The notes under the pieces were generated by a model, which saw nothing but the letters and a program-made list of their open reading frames with translations, did not search any database and was not told the origin of the DNA. A DNA stretch of 7,725 bases from Bacteroidota bacterium (GTDB lineage Bacteria; Bacteroidota; Bacteroidia; NS11-12g; UBA955), in contig CANHGC010000066.1 in assembly GCA_947460045.1 (NCBI GenBank), forward strand, positions 1 through 7,725. Direction: 5' to 3'. A program made the position numbers and the translations under genes. Positions 1 to 6,019 of the stretch are shown here, in pieces. Position 1 is the first letter of the stretch; every line of letters starts with the position of its first letter.

Positions 1-19
1 ACATTGATCATTCCGCCAA

Positions 20-27
20 TAAGTTTG
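20..27 (+). promoter_or_regulatory. Bacteroidota-type -7 promoter element for the OsmC gene
   Basis: The sequence TAAGTTTG is a perfect match to TAnnTTTG, the -7 element recognised by the Bacteroidota primary sigma factor. It lies 15 bases upstream of the ATG at 43, which would give a leader of about 5 to 10 bases. The matching -33 element would lie before the first base of the window, so only half of the promoter can be checked. Its position argues against the upstream TTG at 4 as the start codon, since that codon would not be transcribed. Confidence 0.45.
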
Positions 28-42
28 TCGTATTTTCGTAAC

Positions 43-453
43 ATGGCAACCGCAAGCACCAAATACCTCGGACAATTACGCTGTAGCAACATTCATTTGC
101 AGAGCGGGACGGAAATTTTCACCGATGCACCCACCGATAACAAAGGAATGGGATCGGCCTTCTCTCCCACCGATTTGTGTGCGTTGAGTTTGACCACTTG
201 CATCATCACCACCTTGGGTATTTATGCACAAACAAAAGGGTTCGAAATCACCGAAATCACCGCTGAAACCACCAAGCACATGGCATCGGATCCACGCAGA
301 ATCTCCAAAATCAGCAGCTACATCAACATCGTATTGCCCACCGGCCTGCCTGAAAATATCCAAGAAATCTTGATTCGTGTGGCAAATACTTGTCCGGTCG
401 CCCGCAGCCTTCATCCCGATATCGAAAAGGATTTGGTGATTACTTTCGCCTAA
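43..453 (+). CDS. OsmC/Ohr family protein (thiol peroxidase-like)
   Basis: The 136-residue product is a complete small OsmC-family protein, close to the usual 135-145 residues. Family members are cytoplasmic dimers that reduce organic hydroperoxides with a pair of cysteines. Both are present. Cys53 sits in the helix that follows the SPTDL segment (residues 41-45), where the family has its (T/S)P-x-E/D-LL motif. Cys117 sits in the CPVARSLHPDI segment (117-127), which resembles the CPVHKSLHPDI ending of many Bacteroidota homologues. The YAQTKGFEI stretch (61-69) matches the usual YA-x-x-KG turn. I chose the ATG at 43 because a -7 promoter element lies just before it; an in-frame TTG at 4 would add 13 residues with no family resemblance. 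The gene converges on the YeiH-type transporter gene with an 11-base gap. Whether it is Ohr-like, OsmC-like or a non-peroxidase relative cannot be settled by eye. Confidence 0.88.
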   Translation: MATASTKYLGQLRCSNIHLQSGTEIFTDAPTDNKGMGSAFSPTDLCALSLTTCIITTLGIYAQTKGFEITEITAETTKHMASDPRRISKISSYINIVLPTGLPENIQEILIRVANTCPVARSLHPDIEKDLVITFA

Positions 454-464
454 GCGCGAACCAT

Positions 465-1445
465 TCAACGCATCACCAAAATGGCCAAGCCCAACAGCGA
501 TAGTTGTAGGGCAAACATCACCACACCAAAGCGGAGTCCGCGACTGCCCGCTTGTAGCAACTTCTTGAAACTTACCTTGAGGCCAATCGCCGCCATCGCA
601 ATCGTCAAGATCACCTTGCCAACGTATTCCACGTCTTTTAGGGCGGGTTTGGGGACATCAACCACACTCACAACAAAGGTCACGATGATGAATCCAATGA
701 GGTACCAGGGCAATTTGAAGTATCGTTTCCAACTGCCTTCGGCGTTGCGTTGGGTGAGATAGGTCATGAAGATCAATCCCGGGGTTAGCAGCGCTACACG
801 GGCCAATTTAACGGTTATGGCCACATCTCCAGCCGATTTTCCGATGGCAAAGCCGGCGCCAGCCACGTTTCCAACCGAATGCAGCGAACCGCCCACCAAA
901 TAACCAATGGCCGAAGAAGCCACATCGCTGCTGGGCCAATCAATTTGCAACAAAGCCCAAGGCAAAACCAGCATCCCCAAGGTCCCCAAAAGGTTTACCA
1001 CTGCCATGGCGATGGCTACATCCTCTTTGTTTTGTTTTTGGAGCGATGGCGCCAAGGCGGCGATGGCACTGGAACCGCAAATGGCCGTACCGAAACCCAC
1101 CAAAATGCCGGTGTTACCCGGACAGTTGAATCGCTTAGAGAGAAAAAACGACAGAAAAAGCACCGCAAAAACCACCACCGCAACCCCCACAAAAGGTTGA
1201 ACGCCCAAAGCCGCGATATCGGTGTAATTGATGCCCACCGCAAGGAACAAAATGGATAGTTCCAACATTTTGGAACTGGTATAATTGATCCCCGATTCCA
1301 ATGCTAGGGGGAGTTTCAGCAAATTGCCGAGGAGCATTCCCAACAGCAAGGCAATGAGGATTCCGTTGAAGGCCGGCGGCATAAATTTTTCCAGCAGCAC
1401 AGACAGCAAACCCAAAAAAACAGAAAAGAGAATCCCCTTGTACAT
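465..1445 (-). CDS. YeiH-type putative sulfate exporter (UPF0324 family)
   Basis: The 326-residue product is a polytopic inner-membrane protein with about ten hydrophobic segments and is full length for the family. It carries the family's most conserved blocks: GTAICGSSAIAALAP (119-133), GGSLHSVGNVAGAG (185-198), KLARVALLTP (213-222) and MAAIGLK (284-290) near the C-terminus. Members (PF03601, including E. coli YeiH) are annotated as putative sulfate exporters, but the substrate is not firmly established for most of them. The ATG at 1445 starts directly on a hydrophobic helix and no alternative upstream start is needed. The gene is on the same strand as the TSUP transporter, 83 bases downstream of it, so the two may be co-transcribed, although a weak hairpin with a T-tract lies between them. 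Pairing with another sulfur-anion exporter family supports a role in sulfur compound efflux. That role is inferred from family and context, not shown directly. Confidence 0.87.
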   Translation of the reverse strand: MYKGILFSVFLGLLSVLLEKFMPPAFNGILIALLLGMLLGNLLKLPLALESGINYTSSKMLELSILFLAVGINYTDIAALGVQPFVGVAVVVFAVLFLSFFLSKRFNCPGNTGILVGFGTAICGSSAIAALAPSLQKQNKEDVAIAMAVVNLLGTLGMLVLPWALLQIDWPSSDVASSAIGYLVGGSLHSVGNVAGAGFAIGKSAGDVAITVKLARVALLTPGLIFMTYLTQRNAEGSWKRYFKLPWYLIGFIIVTFVVSVVDVPKPALKDVEYVGKVILTIAMAAIGLKVSFKKLLQAGSRGLRFGVVMFALQLSLLGLAILVMR

Positions 1446-1462
1446 GATCGCAAAAATGCGGC

Positions 1463-1493
1463 AAAAAATTCAACCCGTATGTGCTTTGGGTTA
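1463..1493 (-). terminator. Possible weak terminator or attenuator between the two transporter genes
   Basis: Read on the minus strand, AACCC (1476-1472 complement side at 1492-1488) and GGGTT (1476-1472) can pair as a 5-bp stem, with one further T-G wobble pair, around an 11-base loop. The run TTTTTT follows two bases after a short AA spacer (1468-1463). The stem is short and only moderately GC-rich, so termination would be partial at best. It lies after the TSUP stop and before the YeiH-type start, where it could lower expression of the second gene. Confidence 0.25.
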
Positions 1494-1509
1494 CATTATC
1501 GACAATTAC

Positions 1510-1520
1510 TTGCAGTGCAA
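1510..1520. repeat. Perfect short palindrome TTGCA-G-TGCAA
   Basis: An 11-base perfect inverted repeat (5-bp arms around a single central base) lies in the 83-base gap between the two minus-strand transporter genes, 65 bases before the downstream start codon. Its position would suit a binding site for a dimeric regulator. Arms of this length also arise by chance, and no second copy was seen in the window. Confidence 0.25.
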
Positions 1521-1528
1521 ACCCCCTG

Positions 1529-2302
1529 TCACATCCATGCGCGCAGCAGCAGCAAGGCCGACATCAGGACCACGATTGGACCAAAAATCTGTTTGAATTT
1601 CTCGTTGCTAAGGCGTTGGAAAACCCATTTATCGAAAAGAAAGTAAACCGAAAGCGCCAATGCAATGAGGGAAAACAAGGTAGTATTGGACGTTGACACC
1701 GCTTTGAGGGATGGGTACAGTGAAATACATTGTACAGAAACCAACAATCCGTAACACATGGCGATGGTTGCCCGCGATTGGTGTTTGTTGGGGTATTTCG
1801 TGACTACAAAAGATGAAAGTAAGGGACCGCCGAGGTTTGTTAATCCATGGAGGAATCCGGTTGCGAACAAATAAAGGGCTTGGTTGCGCGTCCAACGGGC
1901 CACGAATTTGGGAAAGGCATTGAAATAAAATCCGATGGCCACAAATAGCAAATAGGCGGCAATGCACACAGGGAGCATCGACCAAACCGTAATGGACCTG
2001 AGCAGAAACGAACCCAGGGCAACTGACGGCAATGCAAAAAGCACAAATTTCCAAACCAATGTCCATTGCACATGCTTCCAACCCCGGGCGATTTGCAACA
2101 GCGATATACTGAGCGATATCGGCAGCAGCAAAGAAAGCAACGACATCATTGGATAGCCAAGCAATAGCAACAAGGGCGTACCCAAAAACAGCACCCCCAA
2201 CCCAAACAACGATTGCATCGCTGCGGCCAAAACCACCACCATCGCTAAGAACAATGGGGAATCTGGGCTCAAAATGGTCATGATCGTGATGGAGAAAGGC
2301 AT
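1529..2302 (-). CDS. TSUP / sulfite exporter TauE-SafE family membrane protein
   Basis: The 257-residue product is an inner-membrane protein with about eight hydrophobic segments, typical of the TauE/SafE (TSUP, PF01925) family, whose characterised members move sulfite, sulfoacetate or related small organic anions. The family's internal duplication is visible: an N-terminal block QSLFGLGVLFLGTPLLLLLG (30-49) and a second block GFLHGLTNLGGPLLSSFV (149-166) each form the Gly/Pro-rich re-entrant-like motif. The loop TKYPNKHQSRAT (168-179) also fits the segment that normally follows the second motif. The start at 2302 is likely, but Met8 (2281) is a fair alternative. Its possible promoter at 2311-2340 would leave almost no leader before the first ATG. 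It is the first gene of a possible two-gene unit with the YeiH-type transporter and is transcribed away from the UbiA-led operon. The substrate cannot be read from the sequence. Confidence 0.85.
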   Translation of the reverse strand: MPFSITIMTILSPDSPLFLAMVVVLAAAMQSLFGLGVLFLGTPLLLLLGYPMMSLLSLLLPISLSISLLQIARGWKHVQWTLVWKFVLFALPSVALGSFLLRSITVWSMLPVCIAAYLLFVAIGFYFNAFPKFVARWTRNQALYLFATGFLHGLTNLGGPLLSSFVVTKYPNKHQSRATIAMCYGLLVSVQCISLYPSLKAVSTSNTTLFSLIALALSVYFLFDKWVFQRLSNEKFKQIFGPIVVLMSALLLLRAWM

Positions 2303-2310
2303 TGAAATGG

Positions 2311-2340
2311 CAAATTAACCCATCCATTTCAAATCGCAAG
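2311..2340 (-). promoter_or_regulatory. Possible weak promoter for the TSUP transporter gene
   Basis: On the minus strand, TTAATTTG (2318-2311) matches the Bacteroidota -7 consensus TAnnTTTG at five of six fixed positions. CTTG (2340-2337), 18 bases upstream, matches the -33 element TTTG at three of four. Transcription would begin within a few bases of the ATG at 2302, so the message would be nearly leaderless or would use Met8. Both elements are imperfect. Confidence 0.28.
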
Positions 2341-2432
2341 GAATCCCCTCAAAATCTGGTCCGTAAAGTTCTTCAGCGAAAGATCAACGACAAAGCAAAT
2401 GTTACAGAAAGAGCATCGGCAATAGGGTGAAT

Positions 2433-2462
2433 TTAAAAATTACGGATTTTCCTTAAAAATCC
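2433..2462. repeat. Inverted repeat GGATTTT-N5-AAAATCC with flanking direct repeats
   Basis: GGATTTT (2444-2450) and AAAATCC (2456-2462) form a perfect 7-bp inverted repeat around the spacer CCTTA. The octamer TTAAAAAT occurs twice, at 2433-2440 and 2453-2460, exactly 20 bases apart (about two helical turns). The motif GATTTTCC also occurs twice, at 2445-2452 and 2476-2483. All lie 25 to 75 bases upstream of the + strand -7 element, the position expected for a regulator site controlling the operon. The region is AT-rich, so some of this may be chance. Confidence 0.35.
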
Positions 2463-2485
2463 TGCGACCAATTGCGATTTTCCGT

Positions 2486-2516
2486 TTTTTTATGGCCCTT
2501 CATCCCCATAGATTTG
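2486..2516 (+). promoter_or_regulatory. Bacteroidota-type promoter for the four-gene operon, near-leaderless
   Basis: TAGATTTG (2509-2516) is a perfect match to the -7 consensus TAnnTTTG. Nineteen bases upstream, TTTT at 2486-2489 is a three-of-four match to the -33 element TTTG. The start codon ATG at 2523 begins only six bases after the -7 element, so transcription would start at or within a few bases of the codon. This supports 2523 rather than the upstream TTG at 2472, which would precede the promoter. An unseen promoter further upstream cannot be excluded. Confidence 0.5.
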
Positions 2517-2522
2517 AATTTT

Positions 2523-3449
2523 ATGTTAAATCAAGCCCCCCTCTATTCTCGATTTTGGCAATATCTGCGCGAGCGATTCCCGCTTCATTCTCACGGGATA
2601 CTGATCGCAGCTTTCGGATTTAGCGCCATCGGATATTCCCGCGTTAGCAGAGACGTTTCTGGTTTCATTCAATTGGATGATTATTTGATCTGCATCTTCA
2701 ATACAATTACGTTGTTCTTTTTGCTACGGGTTTTCGATGAGCACAAAGACGCCAAGGAAGATGCTTTGTATCGACAAGAATTGCCTGTCCCAAGGGGATT
2801 GATATCGCTCAAAGAACTGCGAAACATTGCCTGGGTGGTGTTTGTGTTGCAATGCGTGGTTACCGCGCTAACCCTCCCCCAGATGTTGCCATTGTACGCC
2901 ATGGTGATTGGGTATTTATTGCTCATGGGCAAAGAATTTTTTGTTGCCGAATGGTTGAAAAAACGACAATTTTGGTACGTAACCAGCCACATGCTGATCA
3001 TTCCATTGGTGGATGTTTACGCCAGCGGATATGATTGGTATTTGGAGGGCAGCGAAGCCCCCTTTGGATTGATTTTCTTTTTTGGCGTGTCTTTCATGAA
3101 TGGCATTGTGTTGGAGGTGGGTCGGAAAATACGGGCTCCTCACGATGAAAAGCCGGGCGTAGATACTTATTCAGCGATGTTGGGATTGAAGCGCGCTTTG
3201 CGTCTTTGGGTAGTTGTTCTGTTTTTTACCTTGATTTTGGCTCTGGGTGCCGCGCATTACGCCCATGCCAAACCCGCCGTTTCCATTGCATTGATTGTAT
3301 ATTTTTGCCTCACCCTGTGGGCTGCCATTCACCACCATCGTAAACAAACTTCATCCAGCGCCAAATGGGTTGAACAAGCGAGCGGTTTGTGGACGATATT
3401 GATGTATTTGACCTTGGGCGGCGTGTTAACCTTCATGCAGTGGATATGA
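2523..3449 (+). CDS. Divergent UbiA-family membrane prenyltransferase
   Basis: The 308-residue product has about eight to nine hydrophobic segments, as expected for UbiA enzymes, which move a prenyl group from a diphosphate donor to an acceptor at the membrane. The first Asp-rich motif is present in DxxxDxxxD form, with Asp72, Asp76 and Asp80 in FDEHKDAKED (71-80). PVPRGLIS (88-95) follows, matching the RP-x-x-G-x-IS block of the family. The second motif is altered: EVGRKIRAPHDEKPGVDTYS (198-217), then AMLG (218-221), stands where typical members have D-x-EGDR-x-x-G-x-x-T-L-P-V-x-LG. Glu198 and Asp208 are the best candidates for the metal-binding acids. The ATG at 2523 is preceded by a perfect -7 promoter element. 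The stop overlaps the next start as ATGA, so translation of the two is probably coupled. The acceptor and prenyl length are unknown. The companions suggest a lipid or isoprenoid-derived product rather than quinone or heme synthesis. Confidence 0.75.
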   Translation: MLNQAPLYSRFWQYLRERFPLHSHGILIAAFGFSAIGYSRVSRDVSGFIQLDDYLICIFNTITLFFLLRVFDEHKDAKEDALYRQELPVPRGLISLKELRNIAWVVFVLQCVVTALTLPQMLPLYAMVIGYLLLMGKEFFVAEWLKKRQFWYVTSHMLIIPLVDVYASGYDWYLEGSEAPFGLIFFFGVSFMNGIVLEVGRKIRAPHDEKPGVDTYSAMLGLKRALRLWVVVLFFTLILALGAAHYAHAKPAVSIALIVYFCLTLWAAIHHHRKQTSSSAKWVEQASGLWTILMYLTLGGVLTFMQWI

Positions 3450-6019
3450 CAAAATGGTTCACTGCGCAATCTAACCCCAATGACATCAGCAACATCCATT
3501 GCGTTGGCGGCAAAGGCAAAAACCTCTTCACGCTGCAGCGCATGGGTTTTCGAGTGCCCCCTTTTGTGGTCTTGAGTCCGCAATTGGGTTCCCCTGAAAA
3601 CCTCAGCGATGCTGAAATTGAATGGCTACAGACCGAATTGCCAAACACCCAGTTTTTGGCGGTGCGATCTTCTGCGATGGAGGAAGACGGTGGAGAATAC
3701 AGCTTCGCTGGCCAATTCAAATCAGTGCTTTTTGTGCCCTTCCATAAACTCAACCAAGCGATACAAGAAGTATGGCAATCGTTGAGTTCGGCCCACATCG
3801 AAACCTATTGCAAACAGCACCACCTAGCGCCGCCAACACGCATGGCCATTGTGATACAGCAAATGATTCCGGCAGAAACAGCTGGGGTTAGTTTTGGCAT
3901 AAACCCCGTCAATGGCAAACGCAACGAAACCGTTATCTCCGCTGTGTTTGGCTTGGGCGAAGGACTGGTGAGTGGCACCTTAAACGCCGATACGTATACG
4001 GTTTCTTCGGCTTTGGGATCAGAGCCAACGATCGCTTCTAGCATATCGAAAAAAACAACAGGCATCTATTGGAACCCTTTGGGCGATGGCATTTGCGAGC
4101 AACCCATCGACGAACACAAACAAGATCAACCTGCATTGCACGCAGCGCAGATATTGGCAATCACAGCCGCTTCTGAAAAGCTAAAAACGGCGTTACTCAA
4201 GCCCCAAGACATAGAATTCGCCTTCCATCAAAATGAACTGTATTTGTTGCAAACCCGCCCCATTACAGGACTTCATCGCATGGCAGACCCCGGCGGTGAG
4301 AAAATTATTTGGGACAACAGCAACATCATAGAATCTTACCCAGGGGTTACAACGCCCCTCACCTTTGGATTCATCCTCCAAATGTATGAATCGGTATACA
4401 TTCAACTCTGTCGTTTGCTCGGTGTGAGCGAAAAGGACCTCATAGACAATCATCACCTATTTGCAAACATGCTGGGACTGATTCAAGGTCGGGTGTACTA
4501 CAACCTCTTGAGCTGGTACAAGGCATTGGCATTGTTGCCAGGATATTCGTTGAACGCCGAATTCATGGAGAAAATGATGGGTGTGAAAGAGCGATTTGAA
4601 CTCAAAAACCTACCCCAGCGAACCCGCTTTCAGGAAAAATTGCGCGTGCTCAACATGGTAAAATCGATGATTTCGAACCTAAGGGCGTTACCAAAAATGC
4701 GTCGCGATTTTCAGAGTGAGTTTGAATTGGTGATGCAGGAATACAATGGCATTGATTTAAGTTTACACAGCGCGGAAGAACTCATGGTTCTATATCAAAA
4801 TTTCGAACAAACGCTGTTAAAAAAATGGAAAGCACCTTTGGTGAACGATTTCTTTGCGATGATTTATTTTGGGGTGACCCAAAAATTGACCATTAAATAC
4901 CAATTGCCGGAGGGCATTCACAACGACTTACTTTGCGGGGCGCGCGACATCATCTCTACAGAACCCATCGAAAGGATGCAGAAAATCAGTACGATGATTC
5001 TGGCAAATCCACAAGCAAAAAATGATTTCGAAACCCTTCCGGCGGAACAAATTTGGTTGGATTTGGGTCAATACCCAGAAATTCACGCAGCAATCAACGC
5101 CTACATCCAAAAATTTGGGGACCGCTGTGTGGGCGAATTGAAACTGGAAACCATCACCTATCGCCAAAACCCGTTCATGCTCATTCAAGGGATACAATCC
5201 TACGTGAGGCAGGGAATTGTATACAAACACAGCGCCGGGGGCATCGATATAGATATGCGTGATGCGGCCGAAAACATCGTTCGTAGCACCTTGGCTAACA
5301 AACCTTTGAAACGATGGATCTTCAATTATTTCCTCAAGCAAACCCGCATTTTGGTGAGTGCGAGAGAGAATTTGCGCTTCGAAAGAACCCGGGGATTTGG
5401 CAAAGTGAGAGAGATTTTCATCGCTTTGGGAAACAAATTTTACGCCGAAGGCATCATTCAGAACCCGCGCGATATTTTTTACCTCAAGCACCACGAAATT
5501 TTTGATTTCATCAAAGGCACTGCGGTAACCCCATCGCTGAGCAACTTGATTGAATTGCGGAAAAAGGAATTTCAAGGCTTTGAAACCACCCCAACCTCCG
5601 AGAGAATTGTCACCTACGGCATGGTCTATCATGGGAATTCTTTCCAGCAAGCGGCAGCAGACACAGTAACTTTCCAGGGCGATTTACAAGGACTCGGATG
5701 CTGTCCGGGCAGGGTAAAAGCGAAGGTGCAGGTGGTGCATCACCCCAGCGAGGTAGAAGATTTACAAGGCGACATTTTGGTTACCGCTAGCACAGATCCT
5801 GGGTGGGTTACGTTGTTCCCCACGGCATCAGCCATTTTGGTTGAAAGAGGATCGCTGCTATCGCACAGCGCCATCGTTTCTCGTGAATTGGGAAAACCGT
5901 GCATCGTGGGTATCACCGGATTATTGAGCCGATTGAAAACGGGCGATTGGGTAGAAATGGATGGCAGCACTGGACAAGTTAAATTGATTGAACCAACCCC
6001 TGTGGAAAATCATGAGTGA
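3446..6019 (+). CDS. Dikinase-like phosphotransferase with rifampin-phosphotransferase architecture (PEP-utilising family)
   Basis: The 857-residue product has an N-terminal PPDK/PEP-synthase ATP-grasp domain (about 1-275) with GGKGKNL (21-27), RSSAMEEDGGEYSFAGQF (74-91), GVSFGINPVNG (147-157), FGLGEGLVSGTLNADTY (168-184) and PQDIEFAF plus LLQTRPIT (253-274). A long, mostly helical middle region follows (about 290-745), opening with WDNSNIIESYPGVTTPLT (289-306), a block typical of rifampin phosphotransferases. The swivelling phospho-His domain (about 750-848) contains RGSLLSHSAIVSRELGKP (801-818) with catalytic His807. There is no C-terminal PEP-binding TIM barrel, so it is not PEP synthase. 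Size and order match rifampin phosphotransferase (about 865 residues), which moves the ATP beta-phosphate via His to a hydroxyl. The ATG at 3446 overlaps the upstream stop by four bases; an in-frame ATG at 3389 lies inside the previous gene and is unlikely. Given its neighbours, the acceptor is more likely a lipid or metabolite alcohol than an antibiotic, but this is inference. Confidence 0.82.
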   Translation: MTKWFTAQSNPNDISNIHCVGGKGKNLFTLQRMGFRVPPFVVLSPQLGSPENLSDAEIEWLQTELPNTQFLAVRSSAMEEDGGEYSFAGQFKSVLFVPFHKLNQAIQEVWQSLSSAHIETYCKQHHLAPPTRMAIVIQQMIPAETAGVSFGINPVNGKRNETVISAVFGLGEGLVSGTLNADTYTVSSALGSEPTIASSISKKTTGIYWNPLGDGICEQPIDEHKQDQPALHAAQILAITAASEKLKTALLKPQDIEFAFHQNELYLLQTRPITGLHRMADPGGEKIIWDNSNIIESYPGVTTPLTFGFILQMYESVYIQLCRLLGVSEKDLIDNHHLFANMLGLIQGRVYYNLLSWYKALALLPGYSLNAEFMEKMMGVKERFELKNLPQRTRFQEKLRVLNMVKSMISNLRALPKMRRDFQSEFELVMQEYNGIDLSLHSAEELMVLYQNFEQTLLKKWKAPLVNDFFAMIYFGVTQKLTIKYQLPEGIHNDLLCGARDIISTEPIERMQKISTMILANPQAKNDFETLPAEQIWLDLGQYPEIHAAINAYIQKFGDRCVGELKLETITYRQNPFMLIQGIQSYVRQGIVYKHSAGGIDIDMRDAAENIVRSTLANKPLKRWIFNYFLKQTRILVSARENLRFERTRGFGKVREIFIALGNKFYAEGIIQNPRDIFYLKHHEIFDFIKGTAVTPSLSNLIELRKKEFQGFETTPTSERIVTYGMVYHGNSFQQAAADTVTFQGDLQGLGCCPGRVKAKVQVVHHPSEVEDLQGDILVTASTDPGWVTLFPTASAILVERGSLLSHSAIVSRELGKPCIVGITGLLSRLKTGDWVEMDGSTGQVKLIEPTPVENHE

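Noticed and set aside
445..460. Inverted repeat TTCGC-N6-GCGAA at the convergent gene ends, as a possible two-way terminator
   Set aside because: The stem is only five base pairs, overlaps the OsmC stop codon, and has no T-tract on either side.
76..468. A 130-codon minus-strand open frame antisense to the OsmC gene
   Set aside because: No family resemblance; the + strand frame has both OsmC cysteines and a promoter element.
1449..1460. Short hairpin CGCA-AAAA-TGCG next to the start of the YeiH-type gene
   Set aside because: The stem is only four base pairs, which is expected by chance, and nothing else supports a regulatory role.
1629..2339. A 236-codon minus-strand open frame overlapping the TSUP gene in another frame
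   Set aside because: The translation is rich in Cys, His and Arg with no membrane pattern or motif. The overlapping frame carries the TSUP motifs and membrane helices.
2472..2522. N-terminal extension of the UbiA-like protein from a TTG at 2472
   Set aside because: The extension would contain the predicted -7 promoter element, and the ATG at 2523 gives a natural N-terminus for the family.
3389..3445. Upstream ATG at 3389 for the phosphotransferase
   Set aside because: It would overlap 61 bases of the UbiA-like gene, and the added residues precede the usual start of the ATP-grasp domain. The ATGA overlap at 3446 matches the pattern at the other operon junctions.
4928..5650. A 240-codon open frame on the minus strand inside the phosphotransferase gene
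   Set aside because: It lies fully antisense to a gene with clear domain motifs, has no recognisable family features, and is explained by codon bias of the + strand gene.
3446..6019. Annotation as PEP synthase (ppsA)
   Set aside because: The C-terminal PEP-binding barrel is absent, and the His domain is at the C-terminus after a long middle domain, as in rifampin phosphotransferase.
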